From assembly GCF_001677435.1 (NCBI RefSeq), contig NZ_CP016268.1:726001-790000 (forward strand): DNA of 64,000 nt. The letters run 5' to 3'. This stretch comes from Woeseia oceani. GTDB lineage: Bacteria > Pseudomonadota > Gammaproteobacteria > Steroidobacterales > Woeseiaceae. The translations under genes were made by a program, and so were the position numbers. Position 1 is the first letter of the stretch. Each line of letters starts with the position of its first letter. Shown here piece after piece: positions 18,044 to 25,700 of this stretch. Under the pieces are notes generated by a model. The model worked only from the letters and a program-made list of their open reading frames with translations. It was not told the DNA's origin and made no database searches.

Positions 18044-18974
18044 CGAACAGCAGGCCAGCAATATTCAGGTCGTATTGCCGGTCAAGTTCGCGGATACCCG
18101 TCGGACTGGTGACGTTGATTTCGGTCAGGTAATCGCCAATGACATCTAGGCCGGCAAACAACACGCCTTTGTCGCGCAATACCGGACCGACCCGCGAGCA
18201 GATGAAACGGTCGCGTTCGGTGAGCTCGCGGCCTTCGCCGACAGCGCCCATGACCAGGTTGCCGCGATTGTCATCGGCGGACGGAATGCGCGCCAATGCG
18301 TACGGTACCGGTTCGCCATCAATCAACAGGATGCGCTTGTCGCCCTGTTTGATTTCCGGGATGTACACCTGCGCCATGGCATAGCGGCTCTCATAGTCCG
18401 TCAATGTTTCGAAAATCACGTTGGCGTTGTTATCACCTTTCTTGACCACGAAGATCGAGCGACCGCCCATGCCGTCCAGCGGTTTGACGACGATTTGCTC
18501 GTGCTCGCGCAAGAATTGCTTGAGGTCCGACATCGACCGTGTCACGAGTGTGACCGGGGCGCAGTCAGCGAACCAGGCGGTGTAGGCCTTCTCGTTCATG
18601 TCGCGCAAACTCTGCGGTCGATTGACAATCAATGCGCCCGCCTCGGCGGCACGTTCAAGAATGTAGCTGCTGTAGATGTACTCCATATCGAACGGCGGAT
18701 CTTTGCGCATCAGGATGACGTCCAGATCACCCAGCGCGATTTCGGCTCGCTCGCCGAGCGTGTACCAGTCGTTGTTATCGTCGCGTACCCGCAGTCGCGC
18801 CGCGGTCCCCAGTGCCCGGCCTTCCAGCAGGCGCAGGTCGTCCTGCAGCAGGTAGTGAATTTCTGCGCCGCGGCGCTCGGCCTCGAGCAGCATCGCCAGC
18901 GAGCTGTCTTTTTTCGGGGTGATCGACTCGATCGGGTCCATGACGACACCGAGCCGCATTGGCATATCGGGCAT
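18018..18974 (-). CDS. gshB: glutathione synthetase
   Basis: ATP-dependent ligation of gamma-glutamylcysteine with glycine. Starting at ATG 18974 gives 318 aa, close to the E. coli enzyme. ATP-grasp landmarks are LRVRDDNNDWY, LMRKDPPFDMEYIY, RPQSLRDMNEKAY, VVKPLDGMGGRSIF, YIPEIKQGDKRILLIDGEP and FAGLDVIGDYLTEINVTSPTGIREL. It lies upstream of and overlaps apbE, and is divergent from pilG, the neighbour it also has in Pseudomonas. Confidence 0.96.
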   Translation of the reverse strand: MPDMPMRLGVVMDPIESITPKKDSSLAMLLEAERRGAEIHYLLQDDLRLLEGRALGTAARLRVRDDNNDWYTLGERAEIALGDLDVILMRKDPPFDMEYIYSSYILERAAEAGALIVNRPQSLRDMNEKAYTAWFADCAPVTLVTRSMSDLKQFLREHEQIVVKPLDGMGGRSIFVVKKGDNNANVIFETLTDYESRYAMAQVYIPEIKQGDKRILLIDGEPVPYALARIPSADDNRGNLVMGAVGEGRELTERDRFICSRVGPVLRDKGVLFAGLDVIGDYLTEINVTSPTGIRELDRQYDLNIAGLLFDAIAAKLA

Positions 18975-19392
18975 TGGCTGTTGATCCTTGCTTTTCAGGT
19001 CTGAATGTCGCTGCCGCGCAGCGTCGCCAACTATACAGGCTGCGAGCCTTGCCCTGTACCACGGCAATAGCCCGGCGGCGTTGACCGGCAATGTTTTGAC
19101 CCGCTCCGATCAGGCCAATTTGCGAGTCGGGTCTGTTCACTGCGTGGCCTGTCGTAGCGGCCTTTGGGGCAATGTGGTACAAGTCGCTTTGCTGGCAGTC
19201 ATTATGGAAAGTCGGGCGAGAATTGCCGCAAAAATCAATGGGGGCTTTGGCTGGACGGCAGGTCGTCGGACTGGCGCCGCCGCGCATCATCGTTTGACCG
19301 AACTGCGCGGTGCGTCCGGATTTAAGGCAGCTGTACCAGCACAATATCAGTGATGCGGCCGAGCCCGGGCCGCAATTGGGCGAGGAATTCCG
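18975..19392. other. 418-bp intergenic region between gshB and pilG
   Basis: This region lies between divergent genes and has no convincing small gene. An imperfect inverted repeat, GACCCG ... CGGGTC, lies at about 19098-19133 with a long loop, so it is weak. Promoters for gshB and for the pil-chp operon are expected here, but no strong consensus boxes were found. A GAGGA ribosome site (19382-19386) precedes the GTG start of pilG. Confidence 0.5.
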
Positions 19393-19785
19393 GTGTCAAA
19401 CAGTGCAACTCAAGGTCTGAACGGGCTGAAAATCCTGGTGATAGACGACAGCAAGACCATACGCCGCACGGCAGAAACCCTGCTGTCCAAGGAGGGTTGC
19501 CAGGTGTTCACGGCGGTCGACGGTTTCGACGCATTGTCGAAAATTGCTGATCATCAGCCGGATCTGATTTTCGTGGACATCATGATGCCGAGACTTGATG
19601 GCTACCAGACTTGCTCGCTGATCAAACACAACAAAGTATTCAAAGATACGCCGGTCATCATGTTGTCCAGCAAGGATGGGCTGTTCGACAGGGCGCGCGG
19701 TCGTATCGTGGGTTCGGAACAATACCTGACCAAGCCATTCACGCGCGACGAATTGCTGGGCGCAATTTCGACGCAGATGGCCTGA
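19393..19785 (+). CDS. pilG: twitching motility response regulator PilG
   Basis: A single-domain CheY-like receiver of 130 aa in the Pil-Chp chemosensory pathway that controls pilus extension and cAMP. Acidic pocket IDDSK (~18-21), phospho-acceptor Asp62 in IFVDIMMP, Thr/Ser switch in VIMLSSKDG and lysine in YLTKPF. The start is GTG with GAGGA 6 bp upstream. It is the first gene of a tight plus-strand cluster; pilH follows after 29 bp. Confidence 0.95.
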   Translation: MSNSATQGLNGLKILVIDDSKTIRRTAETLLSKEGCQVFTAVDGFDALSKIADHQPDLIFVDIMMPRLDGYQTCSLIKHNKVFKDTPVIMLSSKDGLFDRARGRIVGSEQYLTKPFTRDELLGAISTQMA

Positions 19786-19814
19786 CGGATCAGTAACAAT
19801 TCAAGGAAGTATTG

Positions 19815-20180
19815 ATGGCAACGGTTCTTATTGTTGATGACTCGCCGACTGAGCTGCACCTGTTTCAAAAGATGCTCGAAAAGCACGGCTTCGTGACGAT
19901 GATTGCTGACAGTGGGGAAGACGGTATTCGCCAGGCGAAAGCCGGCGCGCCCGACTGCATTCTGATGGACGTGGTTATGCCGGGTATCAACGGCTTTCAG
20001 GCCACCCGCAAACTGACGAAGGACCCTGCGACGGCGAAGATTCCCGTCATCATGGTGACCACCAAGGATCAGGAAACCGACAAGATCTGGGGAATGCGCC
20101 AGGGGGCTGTCGAGTACCTCGTAAAGCCGGTTCTGGAAAAAGACCTGGTCGCAAAAATAAACGAAGTCATGGCCGGCTGA
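19815..20180 (+). CDS. pilH: twitching motility response regulator PilH
   Basis: A CheY-like receiver of 121 aa. Acidic pair in IVDDSPTE, phospho-acceptor Asp52 in ILMDVVMPGINGFQATR, Thr switch in VIMVTTKDQ, and Lys in EYLVKPV. In the Pil-Chp model it opposes PilG or acts as a phosphate sink for retraction control. ATG 19815 has AAGGAAG upstream. Its stop TGA abuts the pilI ATG directly. Confidence 0.95.
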   Translation: MATVLIVDDSPTELHLFQKMLEKHGFVTMIADSGEDGIRQAKAGAPDCILMDVVMPGINGFQATRKLTKDPATAKIPVIMVTTKDQETDKIWGMRQGAVEYLVKPVLEKDLVAKINEVMAG

Positions 20181-20744
20181 ATGAGCTCAGCCACTGATTT
20201 AACGGCGCTCATTGAGCAACCCTTTGACCTGCTGCAGGAGCTGGAACGGCGCAGCCGCGTCGCCATCGCCGGCCGTGGCACGGGCGATCTGCCGGAGGAG
20301 TGGGTTGGCATCGGTTTTCGCATCGGCGATGAACGGTTTGTGGCCAGCCGCGATGAGGTGCGGGAAGTGCTGATGCTGCCCGACAGCATCACCCGGGTAC
20401 CGGGATCGAAGCGCTGGGTGCTGGGCATCGCCAATCTGCGCGGCCACCTGTTGCCGTTGATCGATCTGAAACTCTTTCTCGGCAGCGGTCGTACGCCACT
20501 GCGCCGTGTCAGCCGGGTCATATCCGTCAATCACCGGGATGTCCCTGCGGGCCTGGTGGTTGATGAAGTGCTTGGCTTTCGACGCTTTCTTGACAGCGAA
20601 TACTCCGAGGAGTGGCCGGAGACGGTGGTGCGCTGCGACCGGTTTATCCGTGGCGCCTACCGGCGTGGCCAGGATGTATGGCCGGTATTCGGGCTTTACG
20701 AATTGCTGGAGAGCAGTTCATTTCTGCAAGCCGCTGCCGATTAA
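20181..20744 (+). CDS. pilI: twitching motility chemotaxis adaptor PilI (CheW-like)
   Basis: A CheW-domain protein of 187 aa that links receptor PilJ to kinase ChpA. The CheW core runs from WVGIGFRIGDERFVASRDEVREVL through VPGSKRWVLGIANLRGHLLPLIDLKLFLG to the C-terminal WPVFGLYELLES. The start codon follows immediately on the pilH stop, indicating translational coupling. Confidence 0.94.
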   Translation: MSSATDLTALIEQPFDLLQELERRSRVAIAGRGTGDLPEEWVGIGFRIGDERFVASRDEVREVLMLPDSITRVPGSKRWVLGIANLRGHLLPLIDLKLFLGSGRTPLRRVSRVISVNHRDVPAGLVVDEVLGFRRFLDSEYSEEWPETVVRCDRFIRGAYRRGQDVWPVFGLYELLESSSFLQAAAD

Positions 20745-20783
20745 CGCGGCGGCAACATTCATTGATTGAGTAACAACAGAATC

Positions 20784-22766
20784 ATGGCTGACAAATCGCA
20801 AAATTCATCGACGTTCCGGTCGCTCGCTTTGGTAGTGGTTCTGTTACTGCTGTCCGCGGCCGGTCTCAGCTGGAAACAGGGCCAACAAGCGGCCGCCAGC
20901 GATCCCGGTGTTGCGCAACTGGCAGCACTGTCGCAGGCGATACCCCTGCATGCGATCCGTGTACAGAGCGGCGATCCGGCAGCAATCGGCGCATTGCAGG
21001 ACGCGGCTCGCGACCTCGATACGGTCCGCGCCAGCGTGACGCCCCCGGGGCCGCGGGCCAGCTGGGACGCATTGTCCGCGCAGGCGGCATCTATCGTGGC
21101 TCGCAGCGAGGCGTTGCAGGCTGTTTCGGCGGCGGCGGCGACCATTCGTGAACGCACGCCGGATCTGCAAATGGCTGCCGAAGGCCTGCTCGACGTATCC
21201 GGTGCCACGACCCAGATTCAGGACTTTCAACGGCGCGCCGCTACACTGGCCGACAACGTGGCGCAATTGACACAGTCGCCGAATGCGGCGCGAGCAGCGG
21301 ATGCCATCACTGCCGACGTTGCGGCGTTGCGACGGCTTGCGGATGCCCTGGGTGGCGCTGAAACGCCGCTCGACGTAAGTGCGCTGGCGCCCGCGGATCG
21401 TGACAGTGCGCTCGCACCGCTGAATACCGCACTCACCGATATCGAGGCAAGTGCTGCAAAGGCCACCGCGAACGCTTCGGCCGTCGCCGGTCTCCACAAC
21501 GACGTTAGGTCCCTGGTAACCGCCGCCGATACGCTCGGCGCGGCTGTCGCCGCGACCGGCGGGACGAAGGCTAAAGGCTATTTGGAGCACCCGTGGATGA
21601 TCCCGGGACTGCTGCTCGCTGCGTTGTTGCTGGTTCTCGTGCTCGTCGTGTTGCACGGGCGCAGCGCGGTTTTCGAGCGTGCGGCAAAAGTGCAGGCGGA
21701 GCAGAACGAGCGCAACCAACAGGCCATTCTTCGTCTGCTGGATGAATTGGGCAGTCTCGCGGATGGCGACCTGTCGGTTGAGGCAACCGTTACCGAAGAC
21801 ATTACCGGTGCGATCGCCGACTCCATCAACTACGCGATCGAGAAGTTGCGCGAGCTGGTCGCGACGATCAACGAAACAGCGATCATGGTGGACTCTGCGG
21901 CCAAGCAAACGGAAAGCACGGCCGTGCACATGGCACGGGCGACCGAAAACCAGAATCGTGAAATCGCCGCCGCCACCGAATCGGTAGTTTCGATGGCCTC
22001 GTCAATTGAGGAAGTGTCCGGCAACGCCGAACGTTCGTCGGATGTGGCGCGGCATTCTGTAGACGTTGCTCACAAGGGCGGCGAAGCCGTGCGCCGGACT
22101 ATCGACGGCATGAACACGATTCGCGAAACCATTCAGGATACCTCGAAGCGAATCAAGCGACTTGGCGAGAGTTCGCAGGAGATCGGCAACATCATCGAGC
22201 TGATCAACGATATTGCCGAGCAAACCAATATTCTGGCACTCAACGCGTCGATTCAGGCCTCCATGGCCGGTGAAGCGGGTCGCGGCTTCGCGGTGGTGGC
22301 CGACGAGGTGCAGCGGCTCGCCGAACGCTCAACGAACGCAACCAAACAAATTGAAGTACTGGTTCGGACCATTCAGGCCGATACCAATGAGGCCGTCGTA
22401 TCGATGGAGCGCAGCACCACGGACGTGGTCGGCGGCGCCTTGCTGGCAGAGAATGCGGGTGCGGCGCTGGACGAGATCGAGCAGGTGTCGAATCAGATCG
22501 CCAGTCTGGTACAGAATATTTCCGGGTCGGCACGGCAACAGGCCAGCAGTGCGGCGGACGTTACCCGTCGCACCACCCGGCTTAAGGAAATCAGTACCCA
22601 GACCGGCAAGGCAACGACCGCTACCGCCGCCGCTATTTCCAAGTTGTCCGAACTCGCCTCGCAGCTGCGCAAGACCGTGGCCGGTTTCACCTTGCCCGGT
22701 GCTGCTGTTGAATCGCGCAAGTTGGCAAGTGATGAAACAAGCTCCGGGGGCCGGGCGGCGGACTAG
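20784..22766 (+). CDS. pilJ: twitching motility methyl-accepting chemoreceptor PilJ
   Basis: A 660-aa chemoreceptor of the Pil-Chp system. An N-terminal TM segment (~12-30) is followed by a periplasmic, Ala-rich helical sensor resembling PilJ modules. A second TM at about 270-290 is IPGLLLAALLLVLVLVVLH. A HAMP-like linker and a cytoplasmic signalling domain follow, with hairpin tip IIELINDIAEQTNILALNASIQASMAGEAGRGFAVVADEVQRLAERS in which Ser-Met replaces the usual A-A. ATG 20784 was chosen over an upstream TTG. In other species the next gene is the methyltransferase pilK; here it is chpA. Confidence 0.95.
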   Translation: MADKSQNSSTFRSLALVVVLLLLSAAGLSWKQGQQAAASDPGVAQLAALSQAIPLHAIRVQSGDPAAIGALQDAARDLDTVRASVTPPGPRASWDALSAQAASIVARSEALQAVSAAAATIRERTPDLQMAAEGLLDVSGATTQIQDFQRRAATLADNVAQLTQSPNAARAADAITADVAALRRLADALGGAETPLDVSALAPADRDSALAPLNTALTDIEASAAKATANASAVAGLHNDVRSLVTAADTLGAAVAATGGTKAKGYLEHPWMIPGLLLAALLLVLVLVVLHGRSAVFERAAKVQAEQNERNQQAILRLLDELGSLADGDLSVEATVTEDITGAIADSINYAIEKLRELVATINETAIMVDSAAKQTESTAVHMARATENQNREIAAATESVVSMASSIEEVSGNAERSSDVARHSVDVAHKGGEAVRRTIDGMNTIRETIQDTSKRIKRLGESSQEIGNIIELINDIAEQTNILALNASIQASMAGEAGRGFAVVADEVQRLAERSTNATKQIEVLVRTIQADTNEAVVSMERSTTDVVGGALLAENAGAALDEIEQVSNQIASLVQNISGSARQQASSAADVTRRTTRLKEISTQTGKATTATAAAISKLSELASQLRKTVAGFTLPGAAVESRKLASDETSSGGRAAD

Positions 22767-22784
22767 GCCGCAGAGACGGGATTA

Positions 22785-25700
22785 ATGAGCGGGCAAACCG
22801 ACATCGAGAAACAGGTCAGCAGCGGCGCGACAGCGACGACGCGTTCGCTCGCGCTCGTTAGCCATGAGTTGATGGAAACAATCCGTGCCGCGCATCTCGC
22901 ACTCGAAGAATGCGTTGACGGTCGCGGCGGGAATTCGGCGCTGGTTCGCGCCGGCAATTTATTGCACCAGGTGCGCGGTGCATTGCGCATGACCGAATCC
23001 TACGGTGCGGCATTGCTGACCGAAGAGATGGAAGGCGTCTGCAATCATCTCGTCAGGCTTTCGGGCGGTCCTGGGCGCGACGAAGGCATGGATGCACTGA
23101 CCCGCGCGATGGTGCAACTGCCAGCCTATATCGAGCGCCTGCTTGGCGGTGGCCGCGATATCGCGCTCGTATTGTTGCCATTGCTGAATGACCTGCGCGC
23201 AGTGCGTGGTCAGCCTTTGTTGTCCGAAGGCACTTTGTTACTTCTTAATTTATCGCCGTCATCCGGCAAGAAAGAGCGGGCAGCCCGCGAGCCCAGTGGC
23301 GAAGACCCGGCCGTTTTGGCGACCCGTCTGCGACCGCGTTTTCAGCTGGCGCTGCTCGGTTTGATCAAAGGCGGCGATGCGCAGAAGCACCTCAAAACAC
23401 TTGCCGATGTGGCTGCGAAACTCGAGCAGGCAGCAACCAGAGACGAGATGTACCAGTTGTGGTGGATACTCGGTGGTGTGCTGGAATCGCTGAACAACGG
23501 CGGTCTTGACGTGTCCGTTGCGGTAAAACGCTTGCTTGGTCAGGCGGACCGGCAAATCAAGCGGCTGATCGACGAAGGGCCGCAAATTTTTAAGGATCAG
23601 GCGGTTACTGATCTGCAGAATAACCTGCTCTACTACGTGGCGCGCTCCGGCAACGCCGGGCCGCGCATAAGCGAGATTCGCGCTGCATTCAACCTGGCAG
23701 AATTGCTGCCCGGCGATGAGCAGGTTGCGCACGCTCGTGAGAGTTTGTCAGCGCCGAGCGTCAAGTTAATGCAGACCGTAGGCGCGGCCATCAAAGAAGA
23801 TCTTGGTCGCGTGAAGGATGTGCTCGATATTTATGTGCGCACCGGCATGCAGAAATCCTCCGAGCTTGTGCCGCAGCTGGATTTGTTGAAGAAAATCAGT
23901 GATACGCTGGGTGTGCTCGGGCTGGGTGAATTGCGTGGCAATATAGACTCCGAGATTGACCGCTTGAAGTCTGTCGTGCGCGAAAGCGGTAATGCCAGCG
24001 AAGCCACTGTTCTCGAAATTGCATCCACTTTATTACGTGTCGAGGATCGACTGGATCAACAGCTGATTCGTCTGATTGCGCCGCAGGGACAGCACCCTGA
24101 CGACAGTGACAATGACGGGACCGACGGTAACCGCAGTGAAGACAGCGATTACAAGCAGGTGGCGGAAGCCGTCATGCGCGAGAGCATTATCAATCTCGCC
24201 CGCATCAAGGAAACCTTCAGTCAAAGCATGACGGGCGATGGTGATTCGCACGGCGTGGACAGCGTGCCGGCATTGTTGCGCGGCATCAAAGCCGGCTTGC
24301 TGATGCTGAACAAGACTCGTGCAATGAGCGTGTTCGAGCGCATTGCCGATCTGATCAGTCTGTCTCTGTCCGGCGATGGTCCGCGCCGACTTGAACCCAA
24401 AGAAACGGACCGTCTTGCAGATGCCATTGTCAGCATTGAGTACTACATGGAGACGGTGAAGGCTGGCCGCAAGGATCCGTGGTACATGCTCGACAACGCT
24501 GAAGCCTGTCTGTCGGTGCTGGACGGCATGGAGCGGCGTTTACGCTCGCACGCTCCGGCGACAGCGGATGCTGGCAGCAGTGCAACTGGCCGGGCAACGC
24601 CGGACGCCGCACGGCATATGTCCACCTCGGTTATTGATGAGGCACCGGTGGTGGCCGGCGATGCCGAGCACCTTGACCCGGAATTGCTGGAACTGTTCAT
24701 CGAAGAGGCGAAGGAAGAAATTGCGACGATCAATCGCAATCTGCCGCAGTGGGTCGATCATCCGGAAGATCTGGAAACGCTGATTACGGTCAGGCGCTCG
24801 TTCCATACGCTTAAGGGCAGCGGCCGCATGGTAGGCGCGGAACGCATCGGCGAGTATTGCTGGAGCATCGAGAACCTGCTAAACCGCCTGATCAACCGGA
24901 CCTTGGCACGCACGCCGCCTATGACCGAGTTCATAGCCTCAGCCGCGAATATCGTGCCGGAACTCGTGGAGCAACTGGAAGTGGGCATTGAGCCCAGCTC
25001 CGATATCGCCTTGATGATGGCGCGTGCCAACGCGTTTGCGGACGGGGATCCGAATGCCGCGGTCCTGACGATTGCGTCGGCCGAGGCCGACCAGGAGCCG
25101 GAATCGGACGCGCTGGAAATGGATCCGGTGTTGCTGGATATCTTTTCCAAGGAAACGGCAGGGCATCTGCAAGCGATACGCGAGTTCATTGCCTCGTGCG
25201 ACGGGCACCGACCGCCGTTCCAGATCAGCGACAAGTTGCACCGTTCCTGCCACACCTTGCACGGCAGCGCGAACATGGCCAACGTGGATCGTGGAGTCGC
25301 CGTTGCCGGCGCCCTCAATCGCTACGTGCGCCGAATTTATGATTATCAGGTGGGCATCGACAATGCCGGGCTTGCGCTGCTGGAGCAGGCGGCTGTCGCG
25401 ATCGAGACGATTGTTGCGGATATCAATCAGACCGGTCGTGAGCGCAAGGACTACGCTGAACTCATCGCACAACTGGGCGCAGCCACCGTTCAGGTTGAGC
25501 CAGCCGAAGAAGCCGAGGCGGCGATGGACGAAGGTGCGGCTGAAGAGCCGTTAACCATCGACAGCGGCGAAACGCCGGTTGCGGACGTTGCAGCCGATGA
25601 ACCAGCGGAATCGCCGGCGCAGGAATCGGACGATAGCGATTACGACGCCGAGATTGCGGCAATTTTCTCGGAAGAAGCGGCCGAATTGCTGGAGGCTGCC

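Noticed and set aside
19098..19133. Inverted repeat GACCCG...CGGGTC before pilG as an operator or terminator
   Set aside because: The stem is only six bases with a loop of more than 20 and no T-run, so it is compatible with chance.
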